Below are positions 46,178 to 55,816 of a stretch of DNA of 64,000 nt, in pieces. The DNA comes from Candidatus Pacearchaeota archaeon. GTDB taxonomy: Archaea; Nanobdellota; Nanobdellia; Pacearchaeales; GW2011-AR1. The stretch's first letter is position 1, and the number at the start of each line of letters is the position of its first letter. A model generated the notes under the pieces. The model saw nothing but the letters and a program-made list of their open reading frames with translations, ran no database searches and was not told the origin of the DNA. Both the position numbers and the translations under genes were made by a program. Location of the stretch: contig JAGVWX010000015.1 of NCBI GenBank assembly GCA_018304105.1, forward strand, positions 1 through 64,000, read 5' to 3'.

Positions 46178-46725
46178 TTTTCCCTCCAGAAAAACCTATT
46201 CGCAATTTTCTTGTTAATAAAGATGCATTCGTCAGCCTCATTAATCAAATTTCTCGAAGCAAGCTCTTCAAATGAAACCATTCCCACTTCCTTTTTCTTA
46301 TCTTTCACATATTTCACTAATTGAGCAAAATCTCCATCTCCTGAAAACAAAATGGCTTTGTCGTATTTATTTTCCCAGGCATGATTCAGCATGTCTAATG
46401 CAAGATAAATGTCATCTCCTTTTATCGTATAATACTCTTCATTATCTTTGCCAAATCTTTTTTGTCTTTTGCATAATATTACGTTATACTTTGGTATTTT
46501 TCTTAGTCTTGCTAAGAGTTTCTGTTGCTCTTTGAACCTTCTCGCATTAACTTCTTGTTTCAACGAAGCGTTATAATAGAAGACATTTACTAATTCATTT
46601 TTGCCAATAATCATCCGAATATAATTTTCAAAATCGAAATGATAGTCTGAATATTTTGGATGCAGGGATTTCATTCCATAAACAAAATTAGCACCATCAA
46701 TATAAACAGAAACTCTTTTCGCCAT
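46174..46725 (-). CDS. NYN domain (LabA/DUF88-like) protein
   Basis: VSVYIDGANFVYGM, KGDDIYLALDMLNHAWENKYDKAILFSGDGDFAQLVKYVKD. Confidence 0.9.
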   Translation of the reverse strand: MAKRVSVYIDGANFVYGMKSLHPKYSDYHFDFENYIRMIIGKNELVNVFYYNASLKQEVNARRFKEQQKLLARLRKIPKYNVILCKRQKRFGKDNEEYYTIKGDDIYLALDMLNHAWENKYDKAILFSGDGDFAQLVKYVKDKKKEVGMVSFEELASRNLINEADECIFINKKIANRFFWREK

Positions 46726-47274
46726 TTTATAATGTCCGGTATTACCGAGGTAATAGCCGGGAACACGCTTGCAGTATGTCCGAAGACTTAAGGCAATACC
46801 TGTTGCCTAACCTCCCAGAACATGCAATTATTTAAGTCTTTCGTAAACCCCTGTCTGTCCAGCACTTTCTCGTGTAAGAAGTTAATAAAACTCTCCAATG
46901 TAAAATAAGTTCGTTAAACTAACTACCAAATAGTAATCATACCAGCACAAAAGTTCCGGTATGATTATATTGCTTGGCTTCGCCCAAATTTTAATTTTTC
47001 TTTCTTTCCCACCCAGAGATAGTGAGAGATTGCCCACAGCCCTTCGGACAGATAGCTGAAACTTCGTTTCAGAAAAAACTTCTTTTATCCGACCAACGAA
47101 AACGGAAACCAAATTTTCTGCTGAAAATTCTGTCTAACAATGGTTAAGAGGTTCGTTATCACTCACCCAAATTTTTCTATTTATTTAGAAATAATCTTTT
47201 TTCCGCCGCCCAACTCAAAACGCTTTTCAGTAAACTTAATAAACATCAAAACTTTAATTGATTAAAAGAGCAAA

Positions 47275-48504
47275 ATGATTGACAAAAATTTAGTCAGCTA
47301 CGTTAGTCAAAATCTTAACAAAGGTTTTAGTATTCAATCAATTCAAAGCATTTTAATCAATCAAGGATATCCGCCCCAAAATGTTTATGATACAATAAAT
47401 TATGTTACAAAAGTTAGTCCAAACACCTCACAAGAATCTCTTCCTCAAAAATCCAGTAAAAAAATCTGGCCATTTATAGGCACACCTATTGGAATTATTG
47501 TTATAGGATTAATAATTTTTCTATTTATTGGTTCTTCAAAAACAATCTCAGATGATGAATTTTCTCAAGGAACAAATTTTGAATTAAAAGAAAATAAAGA
47601 GGTAAAATTTGTTCTTGATGACGAACAACATACTATAAAAGTAAACTCTGTTAGTAGCGATTCGGTAAACTTAATTATTCAAAGCGATTCTGTCCAAGTT
47701 GATATTAAAATCGGAGAAGAAAAAAGATTTGATTTAGGTGGTGATGGTTTTTATGATATTCAGATTAAATTAAATAACATAAAAAAAGGAGTTCCAGAGT
47801 TGTATATTAAAAAAATTCATGAGAGTATATGTACTGAAAATTGGGATTGTGAAGATTGGAGTTCTTGTTCTGAACAAGGAAGCCAAACAAGAACATGCAT
47901 AGATTTGAATTCTTGTGGAACAACTAAGAATAAACCATCTATAACTCAAAGTTGCACTTATACAGAATCCTGCTTTGAAAATTGGAGTTGTACTAATTGG
48001 ACTTGTGTAGGAACTGGCCCAAGTAATCAGGAGTTAGGGATATTAACAAGAACTTGTGTTGACTTAAATAATTGTAGCCAAATTATTAAAAATGAGACTT
48101 CTTTTTCATGTTACTTGCCTCCCGTTTCTCCAGAAAACCCCTCTGAATGTGTGAATATAGAAGATTCAGATGAAAAAGACGAATGTTATCGCGATTCTGC
48201 AGAGGACGTCTCTATTTGTGAAAATATTATTGATTTGAGAATTCGTGAACAGTGTTATTCTAACGTAGCCGAAATAAAAGGAGACCTTTCAATTTGTGAG
48301 AAGATATCTGACTCAGATAATAAAGATATTTGTTATGCTAATGTTGCTGTAGTACAAGATGATTTGGCTATATGCGATATGATACTGAGTGACGAGAGAT
48401 GGTACTGCTATTATTTCATTGCTTTAAACAGAGAGGATGTGTCAATTTGCGAAACAATTGAAGACCAAAATATAAAGAACATTTGTCATAATGCATTTAA
48501 TTAG
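47275..48504 (+). CDS. Membrane-anchored Cys-rich repeat protein
   Basis: TM after an N-terminal helical domain; thrombospondin-like WDCEDWSSCSEQGSQTRTC; repeated DxSICExIxDxxxxxxCYxxxA units. Confidence 0.75.
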   Translation: MIDKNLVSYVSQNLNKGFSIQSIQSILINQGYPPQNVYDTINYVTKVSPNTSQESLPQKSSKKIWPFIGTPIGIIVIGLIIFLFIGSSKTISDDEFSQGTNFELKENKEVKFVLDDEQHTIKVNSVSSDSVNLIIQSDSVQVDIKIGEEKRFDLGGDGFYDIQIKLNNIKKGVPELYIKKIHESICTENWDCEDWSSCSEQGSQTRTCIDLNSCGTTKNKPSITQSCTYTESCFENWSCTNWTCVGTGPSNQELGILTRTCVDLNNCSQIIKNETSFSCYLPPVSPENPSECVNIEDSDEKDECYRDSAEDVSICENIIDLRIREQCYSNVAEIKGDLSICEKISDSDNKDICYANVAVVQDDLAICDMILSDERWYCYYFIALNREDVSICETIEDQNIKNICHNAFN

Positions 48505-48807
48505 CTTTTTTTATTCATTACTTTCTCTGATCCCAAAGAGATTATTTCTATCTTCTTTTTCCAAAAAAACAACCAAAAAAGCGGGCGGGCAATCTCTCAA
48601 AATTAAATGGTCGTCGCTTCCACCCCCTCTGAAAGAAAAATTAAAACTCACGAGGTCGCTTCTTGCTCCACTCGTGCCTCACTCTTTCAGAGTTCTGTCA
48701 AGCAACAGCAGATTAAGAGGTAATTTCTTTTTGCTTACGCAAATTTTCTTCGTGAAAACCAGAAATTACTCAAATTGTTTGATTATCTTATAATTAAGTT
48801 AATGCAA

Positions 48808-49266
48808 TCAGCTCTTCCCATCAACCAGCAGCTGCAGCGTGTCATCTATTTCTCCGATATTCTTCACGATGTAAGTATGCAGCTTCTTGATAATTATTTC
48901 CTGCATTTCTTCTTTCAATCTTCCATGACAGCTTCCAAGGTCTTTTTCAGGGTAAGCCACAATCCCCTTCGGAAAACCGCACTCCATGCTATATCCAGAA
49001 AGTTTTTCAATCCCAAGCTCTCCCGCCTTCGGCTGCAGCAGAGTAACTTCAACAACGCAGGCTCCGTCCTGAATTCCGAGAATTTTATATCTCCATGTCG
49101 CCTCTTCGCCATCATTCAAGTATTGAACTTGTTTGCATTGTCTCATGTTTTCTTCGTAACACTCAAACGTCTGGCATTTTGGCATCCGCACAAAGCTTGT
49201 ATAAACCGCAAGTGCAATTAAGACTAACGCAATTACTGCAAAAATAATTAACTTGGTGTATCTCAT
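48808..49266 (-). CDS. Single-TM hypothetical protein with paired Cys
   Basis: 152 aa, N-terminal TM, CQTFECYEENMRQCKQ. Confidence 0.55.
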   Translation of the reverse strand: MRYTKLIIFAVIALVLIALAVYTSFVRMPKCQTFECYEENMRQCKQVQYLNDGEEATWRYKILGIQDGACVVEVTLLQPKAGELGIEKLSGYSMECGFPKGIVAYPEKDLGSCHGRLKEEMQEIIIKKLHTYIVKNIGEIDDTLQLLVDGKS

Positions 49267-49327
49267 TTTCTTTATTCAATAAACCAGCAAAAAGTTATAT
49301 TTAAAGTTTCACACGATAACTCAATTA

Positions 49328-49864
49328 TCAATCTTCCCATAATCCAATGTCTTCTATAAATTTTTCATTTATTTTCAAGGTAGAAGAAGCAACCTTCTTT
49401 AGATGGTAAGAAATTGTCTTTTTGTTTCCTATTGCAACATATATGACCTCTTTGTTGAAACGTTCAATAACTGCAGAAACCGCCCCAGAGAAATCTCCAT
49501 CGTTTGAGACTAAAAATGCCCTGTCATATTTACTGTCCAAAGCATCCAAAACCAAATCAAGAGCGAGATTTATGTCTGTTGCTTTTTCTACATAAAAGGT
49601 TTTTCCATCTCGTTTGTGTTTCTCAAGCCTTCCCAGTATTATCTTAAGATTATCTACTGATTTTATTTTCTCAAAGAACTTCTGCTGTTTTGCATAACCT
49701 TCTTTATAACTTCTGTTAACCGGAGCAATATAATAGCCTACCTTAGTCAATTCGTTCTCTCCGGACAGTTTTTTGCAAAATTTTTCAATATCAATTTTGT
49801 GTCCAAGGGCTTTTCTAACAGAAAAATAAAAATTGCTCCCATCAACACAAATCGCGACTTTCAT
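49328..49864 (-). CDS. NYN domain (LabA/DUF88-like) protein, second paralog
   Basis: VAICVDGSNFYFSVRKAL, KATDINLALDLVLDALDSKYDRAFLVSNDGDFSGAV. Confidence 0.9.
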   Translation of the reverse strand: MKVAICVDGSNFYFSVRKALGHKIDIEKFCKKLSGENELTKVGYYIAPVNRSYKEGYAKQQKFFEKIKSVDNLKIILGRLEKHKRDGKTFYVEKATDINLALDLVLDALDSKYDRAFLVSNDGDFSGAVSAVIERFNKEVIYVAIGNKKTISYHLKKVASSTLKINEKFIEDIGLWED

Positions 49865-50004
49865 AATAGAATTCTGGGGGTTCTTTGCAGAAGCCCCAGG
49901 GGTTAATTACCAAATCTTATGCTTTGTTCCTTTTATACCTTTCCTTATCATCAAACAACACACAAATCACAAAGTTTTATAAACCAAAATTTTCTAAGCA
50001 GATT

Positions 50005-50121
50005 ATGAAAAGATCTTCAAGACGTTGGAAAAAAACAGGTCAAATGCGGTGGAAATGGCAGCGCAAAAGGCTTAAGAAAGAAAAGAGAAAGAGAAGACTT
50101 CACCGAGAAAGAAGTATGTAA
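50005..50121 (+). CDS. Candidate ribosomal protein eL41-like
   Basis: MKRSSRRWKKTGQMRWKWQRKRLKKEKRKRRLHRERSM; C-terminal 25 residues resemble the short basic L41e helix. Confidence 0.5.
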   Translation: MKRSSRRWKKTGQMRWKWQRKRLKKEKRKRRLHRERSM

Positions 50122-50125
50122 TAAT

Positions 50126-50404
50126 ATGGTTTCTGTAAGAAGTTATGTTAATGAGAATGAAGTTTTTCAATCGTTAACTAGAGATTTTCCAAGAGGGGCC
50201 GCATTAGAAGAAATAAGATCCCATATTCTCGCAAGAAGAGGAATTCAAGATCAAAGGACTGCAGACTATCTTGTCCCAATAGAGACGCTAAAGGGATGTT
50301 TAGATTCCTTGTTTGACTCAAAAAAAGTTCTGAAATTTACAGATGATTGCACAGATGCGCTCTATTTACCCATTCCGGAAATAGCACCACAACAATATTT
50401 ATAA
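50126..50404 (+). CDS. Hypothetical protein
   Basis: 92-aa ORF close to rfcS. Confidence 0.5.
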   Translation: MVSVRSYVNENEVFQSLTRDFPRGAALEEIRSHILARRGIQDQRTADYLVPIETLKGCLDSLFDSKKVLKFTDDCTDALYLPIPEIAPQQYL

Positions 50405-50432
50405 CCCTGATTTTCTCAAAAGAATTATAAAA

Positions 50433-51398
50433 ATGAGTGTAGTAAATATCTGGACAGAAAAATACAGGCCGGTCGCTTTTGACGAGATGGTTGGCCAGCA
50501 GGAAATTATCAGGAGAGTCAGGTCTCTAGTCCAGGCCTTGAACATCCCTCACCTTCTTTTTGCAGGCCCTCCGGGAACAGGCAAGTCAACTCTCGCATTG
50601 ATAATTGTCAAGGAGCTTTTCGGAGACAAATGGAAAGAGAACTACCTCGAGCTCAACGCTTCAGACGAACGGGGAATAGATGTCGTAAGGCAGAAAGTTA
50701 AGGATTTCGCTCGAACTAAAGCAATAGAAAGCATCCCGTTCAAAGTAATTTTCTTAGATGAAGCAGACGCGCTCACAAAAGAAGCCCAGCAAGCCTTAAG
50801 GCGAACAATGGAGAACTACACAAGCACCTGTCGTTTCATACTTTCATGCAACTATTCATCTAGGATTATCGACCCTATTCAGTCGCGTTGCGTCGTTTTT
50901 CGGTTCAAGCTCCTTGAAAAAAAGGACATAAAAAAAAGAATCGAATTTATTGTGCAAAATGAAAAACTCACTGCTCAAGATGAAGCTTTCGACGCTCTTT
51001 ACGATGCTTCTGAAGGCGACTGCCGAAGGGCGATAAATCTCTTGCAGGCAACAGCAGCAATTTCCCCAGATATAACAAAAGATATGATAACAATGGTCTC
51101 TTCCGCAGCAAAACCTGCCGACGTTAGGGTTGTCTTGGATTACGCAATTGCAGGAGATTTCGTTGGTGCGAGAGAAAAACTCCTCGACACAATGCTTAAG
51201 GATTCCGTTTCAGGCACAGACATAATCAAGGCAATCCAAAAAGAGATTTGGAATCTTCAAATAGAGCCAGACATAAAAGTAAGGCTTACCGAAAAAACCG
51301 GCGAAGCCGAATTCAGGATGATTGAAGGTTCTGATGAATTCGTGCAATTGCAGGCATTGCTTGCAAGTTTTGTCCTAGCAGGCAGAGGCGGGGCTTAA
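50433..51398 (+). CDS. rfcS: Replication factor C small subunit
   Basis: WTEKYRPVAFDEMVGQQEIIRRV, FAGPPGTGKSTLAL, FLDEADALTKEAQQALRRTME, FILSCNYSSRIIDPIQSRC. Confidence 0.97.
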   Translation: MSVVNIWTEKYRPVAFDEMVGQQEIIRRVRSLVQALNIPHLLFAGPPGTGKSTLALIIVKELFGDKWKENYLELNASDERGIDVVRQKVKDFARTKAIESIPFKVIFLDEADALTKEAQQALRRTMENYTSTCRFILSCNYSSRIIDPIQSRCVVFRFKLLEKKDIKKRIEFIVQNEKLTAQDEAFDALYDASEGDCRRAINLLQATAAISPDITKDMITMVSSAAKPADVRVVLDYAIAGDFVGAREKLLDTMLKDSVSGTDIIKAIQKEIWNLQIEPDIKVRLTEKTGEAEFRMIEGSDEFVQLQALLASFVLAGRGGA

Positions 51399-51551
51399 TA
51401 GAAACAAAGCAATCCCTAAAATCTTTTGGCCTGATAAATAATAAAAAACTTAGCATCAAATAATAATTATGAACGCAAATATCTGACAATTGTCCGATTT
51501 AATTTTATTGGCATCGCAGTTATTATAATTAATCAAAATTATTGAAGCTAT

Positions 51552-51716
51552 TTAACCAACCAAAACAGAAGGCTCAGTGTTCTTTGCATCTTCAACAATC
51601 GTCTTAACTTTTTCTCCGAATAATCTTTTCTCTCTTCTCCATTTCAACAGCAAAACAACTAAGGTTACAACAGCAGCCAAGACAATCACAGCAACAGCAA
51701 TCACATCAATCATCAT
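51552..51716 (-). CDS. 54-aa single-TM protein
   Basis: MMIDVIAVAVIVLAAVVTLVVLLLKWRREKRLFGEKVKTIVEDAKNTEPSVLVG*; below track cutoff. Confidence 0.55.
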   Translation of the reverse strand: MMIDVIAVAVIVLAAVVTLVVLLLKWRREKRLFGEKVKTIVEDAKNTEPSVLVG

Positions 51717-51808
51717 CTAATGAGAAATTCAAAATATAAAAGGCTTCCTAAAAACCCATTAACATCTTCTACAACAATTTTTATATACTCTTCGTGAGAA
51801 TCTCCTAA

Positions 51809-52180
51809 ATGATAACAACATATCGGGACAGATTCACAGCAGCTCCAAGCGTTTTCACAAGCACAACTTTAGGTGAAACTCATGAGTACGATGTTCCTGG
51901 GCACGTTGTTTTTCCCGAGAGGGAAGTTCCATTGTTTCTTTGCGACAAAGACAATAGGCCATTAGGCTTTCCAATTGCAAAAGTTCAAGTGCTTAGCGCA
52001 AATCACATTTCTGATAATGGTTCTGTTAGAACAACAGGAGAATACAGAGTCAGCACAGTTTTCTATATTGTAGGAAGGACAGCTCAAGACCTTGGAAGTT
52101 ATTTAAGGAATCCAATCCACGACCCTCCGAAAAATAATCGTCCCAAACCTATTCAATCTCAAACTCCAGACAACCTTTAA
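51809..52180 (+). CDS. Hypothetical protein
   Basis: 123-aa ORF. Confidence 0.5.
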   Translation: MITTYRDRFTAAPSVFTSTTLGETHEYDVPGHVVFPEREVPLFLCDKDNRPLGFPIAKVQVLSANHISDNGSVRTTGEYRVSTVFYIVGRTAQDLGSYLRNPIHDPPKNNRPKPIQSQTPDNL

Positions 52181-52343
52181 CTCACCCATAGTAAATCAAA
52201 TAAAATGTTTTAATATTAATATCGTCGTTATTATAACTAATTTGGCTATTTTGGTTCAGCTATTATTTAATCGCCAGAACCCTTAATGCAATTAAAAAAC
52301 CCATTTCAACAATTCTTAAATACTCTCCATTCTCTAAAACCAA

Positions 52344-53507
52344 ATGTCTCTCACAGAGAAATATAGGGCAAAGAGGTATGTTGATATTCTTCACCAAGAG
52401 CAGGCAGTCAAGGACATCCAGAAGTTCTTGAAAGAATTTCCTAAGAAGAAAGCTTTGATGTTGTACGGTCCCGCCGGAACCGGCAAAACTTCCCTGGCTC
52501 TCGCAGCAGCCAAAGAAAACGACCTTGAAGTTCTCGAACTTAATTCCTCGGACTTGCGAAATAGGCTAAAACTCGAGGAAACTTTAAGGCCTGCAACTCA
52601 GCAGTCTTCTCTTTTCAAAAAAGGCAAGCTTCTCCTAATGGACGAAGTTGACGGCGTCACAGGAACAGACATTGGTGGCATCCAAGAGCTTGTTAAGCTG
52701 ATTCATTCGACCGCATTTCCGATAGTCATGACTTGCAACGACGTCTGGCAATCAAAACTTTCTCCAGTCCGCGCAAAATCAAAACTAGTTGAAATGAAAG
52801 CACTAGACATTGGAACAACCATTTCTTTGTTGTTAAAGATTTCAGAGCAGGAAGGACTCAACAAATCCCCGCAGTTCTTGAAACAAATATCTATAAAATC
52901 CCAAGGCGACATTCGTGCTGCGATAAATGATCTTGAATCTTACAGCAGGATTGGTAATGAAGAAATGGATATGAATGACAGGAGGAACGTCTCGCAAGGC
53001 ATCTTCAACATTTTGAGAAGGCTCTTCAAGGAAAGGCAGCCTTTCTTGGAATTATTTGATACAACAGACGAATCTCTCGACGAGATTCTTCTTTGGATAG
53101 AAGAAAACATCCCAAAAGAATACAAAAACGAAGCGCTCGTAAAGGCTTATTACGCTCTGAGCAGCGCGGACTTATTCAGGGGCAGAATTTATAAAAATCA
53201 GTCATGGAGATTTTTAGTCTACCAGAACGCTTTCCAGTCAGCCGGAGTTTCCTTCGCAAAAGACATTCCTCTGGATGGTTTCACGAGATATGAAAGGCCA
53301 AAACGTATCCTCAAGATTTGGCTAAACAATCAGAAAATTGCAAAAAAGAAAACAATCGCTAAGAAATACGCAAGGATGGTTCACTGCTCAACAAAGCGCG
53401 CCATGAGAGATTTCACAGTCCTCACTCCAATTCTCAAGCAGGAATCAGTCCAGCAGAAACTCAAGCTTTCCGAAGAGGAAATCGCATATATCGATAGTTT
53501 GAGATAA
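52344..53507 (+). CDS. rfcL: Replication factor C large subunit
   Basis: LTEKYRAKRYVDILHQEQAV, LYGPAGTGKTSLALAAAKEN, LLMDEVDGV. Confidence 0.95.
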   Translation: MSLTEKYRAKRYVDILHQEQAVKDIQKFLKEFPKKKALMLYGPAGTGKTSLALAAAKENDLEVLELNSSDLRNRLKLEETLRPATQQSSLFKKGKLLLMDEVDGVTGTDIGGIQELVKLIHSTAFPIVMTCNDVWQSKLSPVRAKSKLVEMKALDIGTTISLLLKISEQEGLNKSPQFLKQISIKSQGDIRAAINDLESYSRIGNEEMDMNDRRNVSQGIFNILRRLFKERQPFLELFDTTDESLDEILLWIEENIPKEYKNEALVKAYYALSSADLFRGRIYKNQSWRFLVYQNAFQSAGVSFAKDIPLDGFTRYERPKRILKIWLNNQKIAKKKTIAKKYARMVHCSTKRAMRDFTVLTPILKQESVQQKLKLSEEEIAYIDSLR

Positions 53508-53544
53508 AAATTTCAGAATTATTAATATCCAATAAACAATTTAG

Positions 53545-53793
53545 CTAACAGCCAACTCTCATTTCATTAGGATTATAATGAACCATGGCAACAGCATCTG
53601 GGTGTGCTTCTTTATACGCATCAAATTCATCCTTGGTATCGAACATTCTCGTCTCAACACCCTTATCGGTCATCCTCCCCGCTATATATTTTCCTCGTGA
53701 ATCAGTTCTCGCAACAACGCGACTTAAAACACGCAAAACACTACCAGCATCAACAAATTCTCTTCTATCTTTTTCTGTAAATAAAGCAGGCAT
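53545..53793 (-). CDS. Hypothetical protein
   Basis: MPALFTEKDRREFVDAGSVL... start at 53793 preferred over the track start 53862. Confidence 0.45.
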   Translation of the reverse strand: MPALFTEKDRREFVDAGSVLRVLSRVVARTDSRGKYIAGRMTDKGVETRMFDTKDEFDAYKEAHPDAVAMVHYNPNEMRVGC

Positions 53794-53971
53794 ATAAATA
53801 AAAGTCCATTTTAGTATAAATAGTTTTCTGAAAGTCAAGTTATCAGAACCAATATGTCGCAAACAATCTCACAATAAGTCGGCTCGGGGTGGTGGTTTAT
53901 TAATTTCGGGTGGTGGGACGGAAAAAACCCATTGAGAAAAATCTAAATAGCCAATATAAATTTTAATTCGC

Positions 53972-54157
53972 ATGAACAGAACAGATTATCAAAATTTACC
54001 CATATCAAAGCTATATGAATTAGCAGAACAAATCGCAGGAAAAGACACGATAGAATTAACACCAGTAATTGAGCAATTAGAAAGAATTCAAAGGCAATTT
54101 GCCCAAAGACCAGTCAATTACAAACCAAAATTAAGGGTCGTCTGGCCAGACGAATAA
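53972..54157 (+). CDS. Hypothetical small protein
   Basis: 61-aa ORF. Confidence 0.4.
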   Translation: MNRTDYQNLPISKLYELAEQIAGKDTIELTPVIEQLERIQRQFAQRPVNYKPKLRVVWPDE

Positions 54158-54216
54158 CTTATTTCTTCATGGTCTTAAATGCAACAATTTATAAATTTCT
54201 TTTTCCATCTAACTAA

Positions 54217-54807
54217 ATGAATCTAAAAAGAAGTCACTGGTATCTGATAGCATTTAACCTTCTCTATCTTTCAGCCTTCTCAATTTATTATGCTTCAATA
54301 AAGAACTACGAATTCTTAACGTATATTGCAGTCATATTGATTATTGGCTTCATCACACTCTTAACTCTGAAAAAGTCTAAACTTGACCTGCTTGCCCTTT
54401 GGGGTCTTTCCTTATGGGGTCTGCTTCACATGGCCGGCGGCGGAATAAAAATAAACGGCTCAAGTCTGTACAGCCAGCATTTGATTAACATCGTTGATAA
54501 AGGCGGGCAGTTTTTTATACTCAAGATGGACCAGCTAATTCACTTTTATGGTTTTGCCGTCGCCGCAATAATAGTCTACCAATTAGTTCAGCCGCACATA
54601 AAATCAAAAAGCCTAGCCATATTTGTTGCGTGGATTGGAAGCATGGGTCTCGGCGCCCTAAATGAAGTAATCGAATTCGTGGCGTTTGTCTCCCTAGCTA
54701 ATACGGGCGTGGGCGACATTTACAATACGGGACTCGATTTAATTTTCAATTTATTTGGAGCGCTGGCCGGCGCCCTTGTCCAATCTTCCAGAAGTCATAG
54801 AAAATGA
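54217..54807 (+). CDS. Multipass membrane protein (DUF2238/VanZ-like)
   Basis: 196 aa; HMAGGGIKI...DQLIHFYGFA...GALNEVIEF...YNTGLDLIFNLFGAL. Confidence 0.65.
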   Translation: MNLKRSHWYLIAFNLLYLSAFSIYYASIKNYEFLTYIAVILIIGFITLLTLKKSKLDLLALWGLSLWGLLHMAGGGIKINGSSLYSQHLINIVDKGGQFFILKMDQLIHFYGFAVAAIIVYQLVQPHIKSKSLAIFVAWIGSMGLGALNEVIEFVAFVSLANTGVGDIYNTGLDLIFNLFGALAGALVQSSRSHRK

Positions 54808-54942
54808 AATCTTTAACCTAATTAAGAGTTGTCTGGCAGGCGGATAACTTAATAATTGACCAACATTAAATTATATAATCTGATTTTCTCCCTATCTCCC
54901 AACAAAAATTTAAGCTATTTAGAAATTTGGTATAATCCCAAT

Positions 54943-55560
54943 CTATTTCTTCGTCGCCACCAAATATAATTTCTCAACTATCTTCCAGTTCACTACATTC
55001 CACCAGGCAGTTATATAATCTGGCCTTCTGTTCTGATATTTCAGATAATAAGCATGCTCCCAAACGTCAAGGCAAAGAATCGGTATTTTCCCTTGGCTTA
55101 GCGGAGTATCCTGATTGCTCGTGCTCGTTACTTCAAGTTTTCCGTTATTAACGGCGAGCCAAGCCCACCCGCTCCCAAATTTAGTCTTCGCTGCGTCTGT
55201 AAAATCCCCCATGAATTTTTCAACAGAGCCAAAGTCCCTCACAAGCGCTTCTTTAAGTTTCTTTCCGACTTCCTGTTTCTTTGGCGTCATAATCTCCCAG
55301 AACATGCTATGGTTTACATAACCTCCGCCATGATTCATCACGTCTTTTCTTATGTCTTCAGGAACAGCCATTAGATTCGTCATTATTGCCTCAGCATCTT
55401 TCTCAAAGAGCTCCGGATGCTTTTCCAGCGCCGCGTTAAACTTATCAGTATAAGTTCTGTGATGCTTCGTATGGTGAAATTCCATCGTAGCCCTGTCTAT
55501 ATGCGGCTCAAGGGCATCATATGCATAAGGTAATTTAGGTAATTCAAAAGCCATAGTCAT
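54943..55560 (-). CDS. sodA: Superoxide dismutase [Fe/Mn]
   Basis: [61 protein letters not shown]. Confidence 0.97.
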   Translation of the reverse strand: MTMAFELPKLPYAYDALEPHIDRATMEFHHTKHHRTYTDKFNAALEKHPELFEKDAEAIMTNLMAVPEDIRKDVMNHGGGYVNHSMFWEIMTPKKQEVGKKLKEALVRDFGSVEKFMGDFTDAAKTKFGSGWAWLAVNNGKLEVTSTSNQDTPLSQGKIPILCLDVWEHAYYLKYQNRRPDYITAWWNVVNWKIVEKLYLVATKK

Positions 55561-55600
55561 AGTTAACTAGCGTTATTAATAAACTTTTTCTTTAACGGCG

Positions 55601-55807
55601 TTATCTTCTCGCCGCCTGTAAACCAAGCTCTACTTCAGCCCTTGCGCTTTCAAGGCATTTATCGCCGCAATAATAGACAACACGTTTAGAATCTTTAATC
55701 ATCGCATCCCGTCGGTCTTCGTAACCGCACCTATCGCATGAAACAACGTTCCCAGAACTCAAATCAAATTCCGGCACTTCAGTTCCATAACTTTGTCTAT
55801 TAGTCAT
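55601..55807 (-). CDS. Small Cys-rich zinc-ribbon-like protein
   Basis: VVSCDRCGYEDRR...VYYCGDKCLE. Confidence 0.55.
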   Translation of the reverse strand: MTNRQSYGTEVPEFDLSSGNVVSCDRCGYEDRRDAMIKDSKRVVYYCGDKCLESARAEVELGLQAARR

Positions 55808-55816
55808 TGTAAAGAA

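Noticed and set aside
46882-47112. 76-aa minus-strand ORF
   Set aside because: Overlaps the hairpin-rich region, lacks RBS and recognisable protein features.
46736-47190. RNase P RNA or SRP RNA
   Set aside because: Strong hairpins, but I could not find the conserved cores of either RNA on either strand; kept only as an unknown structured region.
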